From assembly GCF_008629675.1 (NCBI RefSeq), contig NZ_VWOX01000010.1:186001-250000 (forward strand): 64,000 nt of DNA, in the 5' to 3' direction. Of the stretch, positions 26,797-36,385 are shown piece after piece. The position numbers were made by a program, and so were the translations under genes. Below the pieces are notes generated by a model. The model searched no databases. It saw only the letters and a list, made by a program, of their open reading frames with translations, and was not told the origin of the DNA. The stretch is from Roseiconus nitratireducens. Its GTDB lineage: Bacteria; Planctomycetota; Planctomycetia; Pirellulales; Pirellulaceae. Numbering within the stretch: position 1 is the stretch's first letter; the number at the start of each line of letters is the position of its first letter.

Positions 26797-29073
26797 CTAA
26801 TTCCCTCGGCGTCGAACCACCCACTCCGTTCCCAGCAGGCCCACGAACAGGGCCCACAGAAACGATCGGTCCCACTGGGGCAGCGTATGCACCAACACTT
26901 CGCCTCGCGTGGGCTGGAAGGTGCTCAGCAGCCGCCGCAGCTGCCCTTCGTCGTCGATCATCTTGCCGCCTGAAGCTTCGCAGATTTGTCGCAACTTGTC
27001 CGGACGTGCATTCGGACGCAGCCACTCCTCGGCCTGCTCCACCAGTTGCAGTTCGACAACGCCGCGCGACACGGCCTCGTCCTGACGCCAAAGCGTCACG
27101 TGCAGTTCGACCGGCTGCATGACGGCGGACGGATCTCGCTCTTGACCACTCAGTGCCGCGTCCAAACTTCCTTCGTACCGTTGCAGACTCTGATTGATCT
27201 CCAGTTCCGTCGCCGATTCCGGCGCCGTCTCGCTGCCGGTTTCGGTCCGCGACGGGTCGACGGATCGGAGTTGGGCTGTCACGCGGTAGGCTGTCGTCGG
27301 TTCGGCGTTCTCATCAAACGCTTCCACCGAAACTTCGATCGGATCGCCCGGGGCGTACAGCACCCGGTCGGTGTGGATGATCAGTCGCTGTTGCGAGGCG
27401 TACGAGTTCTCCGAAAGCCAGCCGACCACGTTTCGCCAAAATTTTCGATAGTAGCGGTTGTCCCCTTCGCCCCATCGGCGTTCGAAGTCGCGGCCCCAGT
27501 AAGCCGTGGTGTCGGTGGCCATCGCGAACGTCCGGCCCCGACCAAAACTTTCGCAGGCTAGCACGGGCATCACGCCGATTCCCGACAGCCTGGATCCGCT
27601 TTGGCCTAACAGCGTTGCCGCGGGTTTGACCCGCGCGATGACGTTGGTCCCGAAGAACCGCGGCATCGATTGCAGGGCAAGCGTGTTTTTTTGCGGATCG
27701 TCCAGCAGGGTCATGATTGGATGCGAGCGGGCGGCTGCGGGGACCTCCACCTGGAAGGTCTGGTTCAAGTAGTCACGCCGACCCGCCATGTCGAATGGGA
27801 TCAGCCCGTCCCACGGTGTCTGGTCCCATCCGCCGGAACCAAAACTGGTGTGGCCGCCGACCATCACAAATCCGCCTCCGCGACGATTGACCAGGTCGAC
27901 GGTCCATTCGATCTGTTCGGGTGTGAACGACGACCGGGGAATGTCGCTGCAGATCACCACGTCGTATTGAAACAGTTCCTTTCGTGTGCTCGGAAAGCCG
28001 CGGTAGGGATCGTCGACGCGTTGAATCGTGGGACGCTGGGCATATTGGTTGTTAACCACCGCTGACACGCAGCTTGTGTTCGGATCTTCTTGGAGCGCAT
28101 CACGTAAGAACGTGTACTCGGTGCCGGCGGTGCCTTCCATGTAAAACACCTTGATCCGGCGATCTCGAATCGGCAATCGGAAGGGCACCTGGTTGTTGGA
28201 TCCGATCGCTTCGCCGGTCAACGTCGGAATCTCCAACACCAAGTCGCCGGCGGCATCGTCGACAGGAATCGGCAACTCGCAAAGATTGGTTCCCTCGGAC
28301 AGCGTCAGGGGCAACTTGGCGAGGGCAAGTTCATGCGGGCGGCTGGCAGATCGTACCGAAACTAAAACGCGTTCGTTGTCGAATCCTCGGTTATGAATCG
28401 ATGCACGGACGATCGCTTTGCTGCCGGGCGTGACTCGACTGGGGACGACCAGCTGTTCGATCGCCAGGTCGCCTCGCAGTTGGTCGTCGACCGGAGTGAA
28501 GCAGTGCAACGGCAGTCCGTTGCGACGATAGGCGGTCGCGGCGCTTAGCGTGCGATCCATCGTGTCGATTGCACCGTCGGAAAAGACGACCACCGCGCGA
28601 AGGTCTTCCCCGAAAGTCCGTGACGGCAGGCGTTCCAGGGCCGATGCCAGATCCGTGGTGTCGTCGCTGGCCGTCAACGCACCCGTTTCCGCGGCTTTGG
28701 CCAGACGCTTTCCGAAGCGGAACAAATGCAGCTTCGGCGTCCCGCTCGATTTCGCCGCCCGCGCCGATCCGGCCACGATGCGTTTGACACGTTCAATCCT
28801 GGGCTCGTATTGGCCCAGGACCATGCTTTGAGAGCAATCAACCAGAATCGCGACCGACGGTTGTCGCGGCGGCAACACGGTCTCGCGGCGATCGACGGGA
28901 TTGAGCAACAGCAGGATCAAGCAGCCCAGTGCGGCACCTCGCAGCGCCAAGACCAGCGGCGATCGGGCCCGGCGTGACGTTGCCACTCGAGACGCAATCA
29001 CCAGCAATCCGATCACCGCGGCGATTATCGCGACGTAGACGGCAGCCGGATAAAACGGTTCCCAATGAATCAT
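26797..29073 (-). CDS. Membrane VWA / glutamine-amidotransferase-like protein
   Basis: The 758-residue protein has two N-terminal spans (about residues 9-28 and 42-58), a VWA domain opening SVAILVDCSQSMVLG (metal site D-x-S-x-S) and VVVFSDGAIDTMD. After an immunoglobulin-like part comes a region like class I glutamine amidotransferases as annotated in many planctomycetes (QYDVVICSDIPRSSFTPEQ, GGGFVMVGGHTSFGSGGW), with no obvious catalytic Cys-His pair. A last span (SFLWALFVGLLGTEWVV) precedes a basic tail. The order matches envelope proteins that accompany MoxR and DUF58 genes. It is the last gene of the nine-gene operon, 39 bases after the DUF4175-like gene. Confidence 0.82.
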   Translation of the reverse strand: MIHWEPFYPAAVYVAIIAAVIGLLVIASRVATSRRARSPLVLALRGAALGCLILLLLNPVDRRETVLPPRQPSVAILVDCSQSMVLGQYEPRIERVKRIVAGSARAAKSSGTPKLHLFRFGKRLAKAAETGALTASDDTTDLASALERLPSRTFGEDLRAVVVFSDGAIDTMDRTLSAATAYRRNGLPLHCFTPVDDQLRGDLAIEQLVVPSRVTPGSKAIVRASIHNRGFDNERVLVSVRSASRPHELALAKLPLTLSEGTNLCELPIPVDDAAGDLVLEIPTLTGEAIGSNNQVPFRLPIRDRRIKVFYMEGTAGTEYTFLRDALQEDPNTSCVSAVVNNQYAQRPTIQRVDDPYRGFPSTRKELFQYDVVICSDIPRSSFTPEQIEWTVDLVNRRGGGFVMVGGHTSFGSGGWDQTPWDGLIPFDMAGRRDYLNQTFQVEVPAAARSHPIMTLLDDPQKNTLALQSMPRFFGTNVIARVKPAATLLGQSGSRLSGIGVMPVLACESFGRGRTFAMATDTTAYWGRDFERRWGEGDNRYYRKFWRNVVGWLSENSYASQQRLIIHTDRVLYAPGDPIEVSVEAFDENAEPTTAYRVTAQLRSVDPSRTETGSETAPESATELEINQSLQRYEGSLDAALSGQERDPSAVMQPVELHVTLWRQDEAVSRGVVELQLVEQAEEWLRPNARPDKLRQICEASGGKMIDDEGQLRRLLSTFQPTRGEVLVHTLPQWDRSFLWALFVGLLGTEWVVRRRGN

Positions 29074-29112
29074 GAAATCGGTGTGGTTCTCGCGAAGTCG
29101 ATTCTGCGGACG

Positions 29113-32100
29113 CTACTGCAAATCTTCCGACAACGTTCGGTAATACTCCTCGACCATGTCCTGATATTCCGTGGGAACGGCCGCATCCTGTTGCTGCAGT
29201 GCGCCGTCCAAAAAGGCTTCCTGAATCCGTTGCTGCAGCAATTGGTCCAGGGCCCTCAACCCTTCGAAGGTATTTCTCGGCGACTGCGCAAACGCGGTCT
29301 CGGATTCCGGCGTGGCGTCATCTCGGTCCCGGTGAATCGAGGAGCCGCCGCTAGCAAGGCGCGACAAAAGTTCCGCCGCGCGTGCCAGCTCCGCATCGCC
29401 GGAAGACCAGGATCGAACGGTTTGACCAAGGGATGCGGCACCGGACTCCGCCGCAGCTTTGGCGTTTGAATTGGCGTTGAACCGGAGCTGATCCAACAGC
29501 GCAGCGGCTTGGCGTTCGGCTTCAGACAGCCGCGCCAACTGCATCGAATCGAATTGTTTCTGAACCTGGCTCAGGCTCTCCGCCAAGCGGTCCAACTGGC
29601 CTGCCGCATGGGTTCCGCTGGCCGCGGCCGGTAGGCGTTTTCCGGCTTGGAGCTGATCCGCCGCGTCATGAATCTTTTGACGTGCGTCGGCGGCCGCGTC
29701 GACCGGAGAGGCATCCAGCAGTTCCCGTTGAACCTCCCATTCCTGATCGCCCGCGTCGGCAACCAGTTTCTGGACCAGATCGGCGAGTTCGTCAGATCGT
29801 TCCGCAAGCTGCTCCTGTTGATGGATTTGATCTTCCGCTTGCTGCTCCGATGGTTCCTCCTCATCCGACTTCGACCCCGACTGCGACGCCTGGACCGAGC
29901 CGCTGAGGGCTCGCTGGTTTGTCGCCAGGTTTTCTGTCATTCGCTGGACGTCGGACAACAACTGGTCAAAATCTGGTTGTTCACGCTTCCGCAGGTGGTC
30001 CGCCAAACGTTGGAGTTCCGCGGCGGACCGCTCGGCCTGTTCAATGGACTCGGAGTCCTTTTCGCCCTGGCCGATCAGTTCCGCACTTCGCAAAGCCGCC
30101 TGCCGAGCCTGCTCGGTCTTCTGTTTTGCCAACTCACCCAAGTCGCCGGCTTCAAGCTGACGCCGCAACTGATTCATCTCGTCGGCCGCCGCCGTCTGCT
30201 CCTGTTGCAATTGCTCTCGCGTCGGAGCCTTTGGTGTCGAATCCGATTGATTTTCGCTTGACTGTTTGGGGCTCGCTTGAGATTGACGCGGTGAACTCTG
30301 CTGCGATTGGCTAGAGGCCGATGCGCTGGAGCATGCGGCGGCGGATTTGCAGAAGCTTTGTTGCTTCTTGGCAAGCTGTTCCATTTTCTCGATCAGTTTC
30401 GGCAGTTCGCTGTCTTTGGGCGAGGTCGGTTTGGGCTCCGGTTTGCGGACCTTGTCCAATTGTTGTTGATCGACTTTCCTCGCCGCCTGCGACTGAGAGT
30501 TGCCTTGCTTCAAAATTTTGCGCAGATTGCGTCGTGCCGCGATCAAATCCGCCAACGCGGTTTCTTCGTCAGGCCTGGCATCGGACAGATTGTCTTCCGC
30601 CAAGTGTTCCAGCGCGTCGTCCATCGCTCGTGTCGCATAGATCAGCATCGGAAGCGGTCCAATCTTTTGCTCCAGCGCTTCCCGCAACGCATCCGTTTTC
30701 TCGCGAGCATCTTGCTGGTCGGTCCGCAGCGTTTGGACCGCCGTTGAATCGACCGTTTCACCGGACGGCGGTTTCCGCTCCAGAGTAAAGTTGCGACGAA
30801 CAATCTCTCGTTGAGCTTTGATCAGTTTTTCCAGACTCAGGCATTCTCCCTGACAGTTTCCGTTGCATTCTTGCAGTTCATACGTCCGCGAAAACGGGCG
30901 GATGTCGACGAAATGAAGGTCGCTGGACGCGGATGTCGGTTCGGCTTGACGGCGATCAGCCGCAAAGGCGTAAAACGTCAAAGCCTGGGGGAAGTTCAGT
31001 TGCAGATCTTCCAACGGCAGCACGACCTGATGACGGACCTGGCCGGAATCTTCGGAAGGGGCGGATTGCCACAGCAGCTGTTCTTCACCGTCGTCGATGC
31101 GATATTTGATTCCGACATTCTGAAGGGCGTAATCGTCAGATGCTTCCACACCGAACCTCAGCTCGGTCGTGGAGATGGCTTCACTTTCTGGCGGAAGCTG
31201 TGTCAGTCGAACCGATGGCGGCCGATCCGGTATCACATCGACCAACAAGGGAGATTCGCACCGCATCCCGTCTTCCGTTTCCGCGGCCAGCAACAATTGG
31301 AACGGTTCCCTCCCCGATTCGACCGAGACGAGGGCGTGTTCCTCGTTTAACGATTCACTGATGCTCGGAAGTTTCGAGTCGCCGGAAGAGACGGGGGCGG
31401 TGGATCCAGAGATCGGATTCACTTGAATCGTCGAAGGCGGCCGGTTGAACGTGGCGGACCAGTGGATCGTTGATCCCTCGGGAACTCGCACGTCCGTGAC
31501 ATCGCTTTCCGACTCGGGCAGTCCCGTGTATTCAGGCGGAACCACTTTGACCGCCAGTGTTTCGATTGTCAGCGGCTGCAACACGTGGATGTCGGCAATC
31601 GGTCCCCGGTACGGACCCGCCACAATCTGGGCCTGAAAGTCGTCCGCTTGGGGCGGAACGGTGGCGCCCAGGTCGCCGTGCAGCGATCGCGGTTTAGGTC
31701 CTTCCAGGGGAACCTCGGTCCAATCGGCATCATCCGACTTGCGGAAGCGAACGATCGCCGATTGAATCGGCCGACCGTCCACGTGCACCGACACGGGAAG
31801 TTCCTGGTCCCAAGCGATGGTTTCTGGAAAGGCCTCCGCGTTGACGGACGAGTAAGGGATCGGCAGCAAGAACAGCCGTCCGGTGGTGATCCGCCACTCA
31901 GCGTTCGCCATCAGGCCCCAAGTCCATGCAACAAGTAAACAACTGAGGGCTCCTCCGATCGCCATCAAGGGCCAAACCGGCGAACGCGGTTCCGAATGCA
32001 TCCGCGTGACCTGCGATTCGGTCTCCACTTCCAATGCTTCCAGCAAGCTGGGGTCGGCCGGTGAAGTCGATGAGGCTTCCTCGCGGTAGTCGACACTGGT

Positions 32101-32442
32101 TCGCAAACGTTGCCCCAGATCGGGCCAAGCTTGCTCCGCCAGTGCCGCCGCGTCGTGCGATTCAAAGTTCAGCCAACGTCGCCAATGCACCAATCCCGCG
32201 GTCAGCAGGCCCAGGCCGAAGATCCATGCGGTGATCCGAGTCATCGTCGAGAGTTCGTAGCGGTAGTCAAGCAGCGCCAACAGACCGCTGAAAAGACCGA
32301 TCCATAGCAAGGCCGCCAGCGCGATCCTGGCAGAGCGTCTCAGACGCTCCCGGCCACGGACACGCTCGAGTCTTCGGTGGTGCGTCCCGATCGATCGGGT
32401 GCGTTGTTTCGGTTCGGGAGGAAGTGCGGTGGTCGTTGCCAT
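29113..32442 (-). CDS. DUF4175-like giant membrane/coiled-coil protein
   Basis: The ATG at 32442 gives 1109 residues. Two membrane spans lie near the start (IALAALLWIGLFSGLLALL and ITAWIFGLGLLTAGLVHW) and another at about residues 180-200 (LMAIGGALSCLLVAWTWGLM). Beta-rich domains follow to about residue 560, then some 500 residues are helical and extremely rich in Gln, Glu, Ala and Ser (QQLDKVRKPEPKPTSPKDSE, EQAERSAAELQRLADHLRKR), clearly coiled coil. This is the plan of planctomycete DUF4175 proteins, whose role is unknown. It sits 55 bases after the BatA/VWA gene and probably spans the envelope as part of the same complex. The frame extends further upstream into that gene without support. 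Confidence 0.75.
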   Translation of the reverse strand: MATTTALPPEPKQRTRSIGTHHRRLERVRGRERLRRSARIALAALLWIGLFSGLLALLDYRYELSTMTRITAWIFGLGLLTAGLVHWRRWLNFESHDAAALAEQAWPDLGQRLRTSVDYREEASSTSPADPSLLEALEVETESQVTRMHSEPRSPVWPLMAIGGALSCLLVAWTWGLMANAEWRITTGRLFLLPIPYSSVNAEAFPETIAWDQELPVSVHVDGRPIQSAIVRFRKSDDADWTEVPLEGPKPRSLHGDLGATVPPQADDFQAQIVAGPYRGPIADIHVLQPLTIETLAVKVVPPEYTGLPESESDVTDVRVPEGSTIHWSATFNRPPSTIQVNPISGSTAPVSSGDSKLPSISESLNEEHALVSVESGREPFQLLLAAETEDGMRCESPLLVDVIPDRPPSVRLTQLPPESEAISTTELRFGVEASDDYALQNVGIKYRIDDGEEQLLWQSAPSEDSGQVRHQVVLPLEDLQLNFPQALTFYAFAADRRQAEPTSASSDLHFVDIRPFSRTYELQECNGNCQGECLSLEKLIKAQREIVRRNFTLERKPPSGETVDSTAVQTLRTDQQDAREKTDALREALEQKIGPLPMLIYATRAMDDALEHLAEDNLSDARPDEETALADLIAARRNLRKILKQGNSQSQAARKVDQQQLDKVRKPEPKPTSPKDSELPKLIEKMEQLAKKQQSFCKSAAACSSASASSQSQQSSPRQSQASPKQSSENQSDSTPKAPTREQLQQEQTAAADEMNQLRRQLEAGDLGELAKQKTEQARQAALRSAELIGQGEKDSESIEQAERSAAELQRLADHLRKREQPDFDQLLSDVQRMTENLATNQRALSGSVQASQSGSKSDEEEPSEQQAEDQIHQQEQLAERSDELADLVQKLVADAGDQEWEVQRELLDASPVDAAADARQKIHDAADQLQAGKRLPAAASGTHAAGQLDRLAESLSQVQKQFDSMQLARLSEAERQAAALLDQLRFNANSNAKAAAESGAASLGQTVRSWSSGDAELARAAELLSRLASGGSSIHRDRDDATPESETAFAQSPRNTFEGLRALDQLLQQRIQEAFLDGALQQQDAAVPTEYQDMVEEYYRTLSEDLQ

Positions 32443-32497
32443 GATTCGGTGACTCGCAATCGAAGTGAACGCACGTGTGATTTTGGTGTGAACGGTG

Positions 32498-34444
32498 TTA
32501 TTCAGGAGTCCGGCTGGACAGCAGCAGTTCCGCACTGAGCAGACCCAGCAAACCCCAGACGACCCAGGGCCATTTTTCGTCCGATCGGCTCGCTCCCTCG
32601 GGAGCAAATTCCTGGTGACCAACCGGAGCGTCTTCGGCGGCGGCCCGTTGAAGCCCCAGTTTCGCTCGAAAAGCGTCTTCGTCCAATTTGCCAATGTCGG
32701 ATTCGCTGGCAGCGACGTTCTGGACCACAACGCCGGCCAGGTCGTCTTCAATTCCCGGTGCTTGCTGTGCATCACGGATGGTCAGACTTTGCACCGGCCG
32801 CAACGGCTCGAATCTCCCGGTCAGCCAAGCCGCCAGTTGCCGTACCAGCGGCACATACAAGCGGTTCTGCGGCCAGTCATTCCACTGTCGGTCCGCGGTG
32901 GTTGCCACGAAAGTCAATCGGCCGGTTCCCATTTTACGTGAGACGATCAGCGGCGACGCACCCGCTTGCATCAGAACTTCAAATTCGCCGGCCTTGTCGA
33001 CGATCGGCAGGATGCGGTGGACGGTCAATCGTCGCAAATCGCCCCGGTGCGGTTCAGCGAACAGCCGCAACGCGGGATTCTCGCGATCAAAGTCGGTCAC
33101 GCGAAGCTGCACGTCCCGGGGCGGCTGGAATTCCAGTTTTCCCGTCAATTGCGACTGACGAAGGGTTTGGAGCACTGCTGCGGAGGTCCGGTCACCGGCG
33201 AAAATCACAAGGTTGCCGCCGCGCTCAAGAAACTGACGCATCCGATCGGCATCGGACTTTGAAAGCCGACCGATGTTCGCCAGCACGATCAAGCGAAAAC
33301 CGCCCAGGTCTGGAAAACCCTTCCCCCGATCCCAAATCAATCGCTCGACTTCGAAGGTGCGTGGAGGACCGGATCCGACGGCCGTTTGCAGACGCAGCGC
33401 CTTCTCTAGAAAATAGGTTTCGTTTTCGTACGTGTTGTCCGACGACTGACCGTCCACCAACAACACTCGATCCGGGTAGGTGACTTCGAAGGCGACGTAC
33501 CGCTGGTCATCCCAGGCGAAAGCGTCATCGCCCTGAATGGAAACGGTTCCGTGGTAGATGCCGGAAGTCGTGATCGGAAGTTCCATGACGACCGATCGCC
33601 GCTGCTCGCCCTCCAGATCCACCACTGCCTGTTGCTTAACAGTTTGATCGGGACCCTGCAGTTCCAGTGAGAGCTTCAGGGCCGAGATCGGAAACGGCGA
33701 CTGGTTGGATATCCAAATGGAGATCGCAATTGGATGCTTGGGGCGGAGTTCCGTTTGCGTGGGTTGGACATCCAGCACCGCCAGATTGCCGGAGACGGCG
33801 GGACCGGTATCCAGAATCTCGACGGGGACATCCGCGGGGAACAGGAGGTCGGCCGCGCCGTCTAAAGGGGCGCGTTGATAATCGCTAAGGATCAACAGTG
33901 TTCGGTCTTTACGAATCGACCCGCCCAGCCGATCGGCTGCCCATTGCAAAGGTTTCACGTAGCTGCCGGCGGTGGCGGAGGCATCCAGCTTGGACAAGTC
34001 CGCCGAGCTGACCGATTGCACTCCCGAAGCGTCAAACAGCCCCAGGTGGACTCGCGCCTGATCGCCCTGCTCGGACAAAAACTTTGCCGCCTGGCGCTTG
34101 GCTTGGTCAAACGCCGATCGCCCGTCGTCGTGGCGTGCGGACATGCTGGCGGATCGATCGATCAACACAGCGACCTCGCGAGTGCTTCCGTCGACGGGCA
34201 CTTCGGGAAGGTAGGGTCGGGCGAACAACAATCCCAGCAGCAACACAGCCAGACAGCGAAGCGCAAGGACCAACCAACGACGAATCCACCGGCGACGCTT
34301 GGACTGTTGGACGACTTGAGAGATAAATCGTGTCGAACCGATTTCCATCAGCGGGGCGCGAGGTCGCAACAACAGGTGGATCCAAATGGGAAGCGTCATC
34401 GCCGCCAGACCGGCAAGTAAGAATCCCGCGTGCATCAGATTCAT
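32498..34444 (-). CDS. BatA/VWA domain membrane protein
   Basis: The ATG at 34444 is preceded by GGGAGGA five bases upstream. The 648-residue product starts with a BatA-type segment: span one (MHAGFLLAGLAAMTLPIWIH), LLRPRAPLMEIGSTRF, a basic RRRWIRR patch and span two (LVLALRCLAVLLLGLLFARP). A VWA domain follows with VAVLIDRSASMSARHDDG (metal site). The later part includes a Rossmann-like domain (GGNLVIFAGDRTSAAVL) and the chain ends in a span (WPWVVWGLLGLLSAELLL). BatA-type proteins work with MoxR ATPases and DUF58 proteins in envelope stress tolerance. The gene is 43 bases downstream of the DUF58 gene. Confidence 0.88.
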   Translation of the reverse strand: MNLMHAGFLLAGLAAMTLPIWIHLLLRPRAPLMEIGSTRFISQVVQQSKRRRWIRRWLVLALRCLAVLLLGLLFARPYLPEVPVDGSTREVAVLIDRSASMSARHDDGRSAFDQAKRQAAKFLSEQGDQARVHLGLFDASGVQSVSSADLSKLDASATAGSYVKPLQWAADRLGGSIRKDRTLLILSDYQRAPLDGAADLLFPADVPVEILDTGPAVSGNLAVLDVQPTQTELRPKHPIAISIWISNQSPFPISALKLSLELQGPDQTVKQQAVVDLEGEQRRSVVMELPITTSGIYHGTVSIQGDDAFAWDDQRYVAFEVTYPDRVLLVDGQSSDNTYENETYFLEKALRLQTAVGSGPPRTFEVERLIWDRGKGFPDLGGFRLIVLANIGRLSKSDADRMRQFLERGGNLVIFAGDRTSAAVLQTLRQSQLTGKLEFQPPRDVQLRVTDFDRENPALRLFAEPHRGDLRRLTVHRILPIVDKAGEFEVLMQAGASPLIVSRKMGTGRLTFVATTADRQWNDWPQNRLYVPLVRQLAAWLTGRFEPLRPVQSLTIRDAQQAPGIEDDLAGVVVQNVAASESDIGKLDEDAFRAKLGLQRAAAEDAPVGHQEFAPEGASRSDEKWPWVVWGLLGLLSAELLLSSRTPE

Positions 34445-34487
34445 CGCTGTCCTCCCTGACGCGGTGGAGTTTTCGGCAGATTTGAAT

Positions 34488-35381
34488 TCACCATCGGTGG
34501 CCCCGCATCCGGAAGTATTCTCGCAGTGCGCCCGGCAGAGGCGTGTCGGTCGACAACGCGACGTAATCAAACTCGTGACGGAGACAGATTTGTTGCAGAT
34601 CCGCCTGCCAGGATTGAACCGCGGCAGTGAATTCCTCACGAATCGCATCGACGTCGGTCACGACTTCCTGCCCCGTCTCCGAGTCCCGAAAGCGAATCGA
34701 TCCGCTGACCGGAAGCTGCTTTTCCAACGGTGTCAGCACGTGAAACAAAATGACTTCGTCGCCGCCGTCGCGAAAATGCCCGATGACCCGGTCCAGCTGA
34801 TCTTCGGGGTAATAGAAATCACTGATCAAGACGGTCACCCCGCGCCGTGGTAGCAACTCGCTGACTTCGTGCAGGACTTCGGGAGAGTCGCAGATCGAGC
34901 GTTCCGGTTGCCGTGCCAGCTGGTGCAGGATCTCTTGGCGATGGTCGGCAGTCCCTCGGGGACGCAAGTGGCAGCGAATGGCATCGGCGAACAGCGTCAA
35001 TCCGACCGCGTCGCGTTGACGGGCCGAAAGGTGCACCAGTGCGGCGGCCAGCACCGAAGCGCATTCCCATTTGCCTTCGGTCATCATCGAAGCGCTCGAA
35101 TCGACAACCAGGTGTAAATCAACGTTGGTGTCCGCGTCGTATTCTTTGACAAACAGACGCTCGTGCCGTCCATACAGCCGCCAGTTGACATGCCGTAAAT
35201 CGTCACCAGGCATGTACTCGCGATGCGAAGCGAACTCGACCGAGAACCCGAGAAAGGGGCTCTGGTGAAGCCCGTGAAGGAACCCCTCCACAACGCACTC
35301 GGCGATCAGTTCCAAGTCCTCGGTGGCGGAGAACAATTCGGCGGCCGTCAACTTGGACGGATCGATCGCCTGCGGGCTCAT
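34488..35381 (-). CDS. DUF58 domain protein
   Basis: The 297-residue protein has the DUF58 signature VEFASHREYMPGDDLRHVNW followed by RLYGRHERLFVKEYD, then a VWA-like segment LVVDSSASMMTEGKW. DUF58 proteins are regular partners of MoxR ATPases and BatA-type VWA proteins. The start codon overlaps the stop of the MoxR gene by four bases (35378-35381), a sign of coupled translation. It has no signal peptide or membrane span, so it probably acts on the cytoplasmic face of the complex. Confidence 0.93.
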   Translation of the reverse strand: MSPQAIDPSKLTAAELFSATEDLELIAECVVEGFLHGLHQSPFLGFSVEFASHREYMPGDDLRHVNWRLYGRHERLFVKEYDADTNVDLHLVVDSSASMMTEGKWECASVLAAALVHLSARQRDAVGLTLFADAIRCHLRPRGTADHRQEILHQLARQPERSICDSPEVLHEVSELLPRRGVTVLISDFYYPEDQLDRVIGHFRDGGDEVILFHVLTPLEKQLPVSGSIRFRDSETGQEVVTDVDAIREEFTAAVQSWQADLQQICLRHEFDYVALSTDTPLPGALREYFRMRGHRW

Positions 35382-36385
35382 GGGACAGGTACCTGACGGA
35401 GGAGATCGCCAATCACCTGATCCACGTTGACGTTTTCGGTGCGGGCCTGGAAGGTCAACGCCAATCGGTGCCGCATGACTGGCGCGGCAACGGCCTGGAT
35501 GTCTTCAAAATCCACGTGATAGCGTCCCAACAGGACCGCACGGGCCTTTCCCCCCAGCACCAAACATTGGCTAGCCCGCGGGCTGGCACCGAACCGGATC
35601 ATGCGGTGGAGATCGGTTCGCGGGCCCTCGCCGTCGGGGCGTGAGGCCGCGACCAGGTCCACCGCGTAGCGAACCACGTCATTTGCAACGGGGACTCCGC
35701 GGACCAATTCTTGTAACTGCAACACCTGATCGATCGAAAGCACCGCGTCCAAATCCACTTTGGTATTGGTCGTTGTCGCTTTGACGATCTCCACCTCTTC
35801 GTCCCGCGTCGGATAGTTGACCGGGATGTTGAACATGAATCGGTCCAGCTGTGCTTCCGGCAACGGGTATGTCCCTTCCTGCTCGACCGGGTTCTGGGTG
35901 GCAACGACAAAGAAAGGTGGTGGCAATCGATAGGTTTGCCGGCCAACGGAGACCTCCAATTCTTGCATCGCTTGCAGCAGCGCTGCTTGGGTCTTTGGCG
36001 GCGCGCGGTTGATTTCGTCAGCCAGCAGAAAATGGGTGAACAGCGGACCCTGGAAGAACTCAAGCTTCCGATGTCCCGTCTCCGGATCCTCTTCGACGAT
36101 TTCCGATCCGGTGATGTCCGAGGGCATCAGGTCCGGGGTGAACTGGATACGCTGGAAATCCATGTCCAACATGCGGGCCAGCGAACGGCCCATCAACGTT
36201 TTCCCCAATCCTGGGACGCCGATCATCAATGCGTGTCCGCGACAGAGCATCGCGATCAACAGGCTGTCGATCACGCGATCCTGGCCGACGACAACACGGG
36301 CGATCTCCTGTTTTAACTTCGCGCGCGCCTGCTGCAACTTCTGGACAATTTCGGGGCGATCCACCGCGGCCGCTTGATCGTTCAT
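35378..36385 (-). CDS. MoxR family AAA+ ATPase
   Basis: The 335-residue protein has Walker A (GVPGLGKTLMGRS), Walker B (FLLADEINRAPPKTQAALLQ), sensor FFVVATQNPVEQEGTYPLPE and the typical MoxR follow-on AQLDRFMFNIPVNYP. MoxR ATPases act as chaperone-like remodelers that help assemble or activate VWA-domain partners. It overlaps the caspase-like gene before it (36382-36385) and the DUF58 gene after it (35378-35381), each by four bases. This places it at the centre of the operon, between the signalling genes and the VWA genes. Confidence 0.95.
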   Translation of the reverse strand: MNDQAAAVDRPEIVQKLQQARAKLKQEIARVVVGQDRVIDSLLIAMLCRGHALMIGVPGLGKTLMGRSLARMLDMDFQRIQFTPDLMPSDITGSEIVEEDPETGHRKLEFFQGPLFTHFLLADEINRAPPKTQAALLQAMQELEVSVGRQTYRLPPPFFVVATQNPVEQEGTYPLPEAQLDRFMFNIPVNYPTRDEEVEIVKATTTNTKVDLDAVLSIDQVLQLQELVRGVPVANDVVRYAVDLVAASRPDGEGPRTDLHRMIRFGASPRASQCLVLGGKARAVLLGRYHVDFEDIQAVAAPVMRHRLALTFQARTENVNVDQVIGDLLRQVPVP

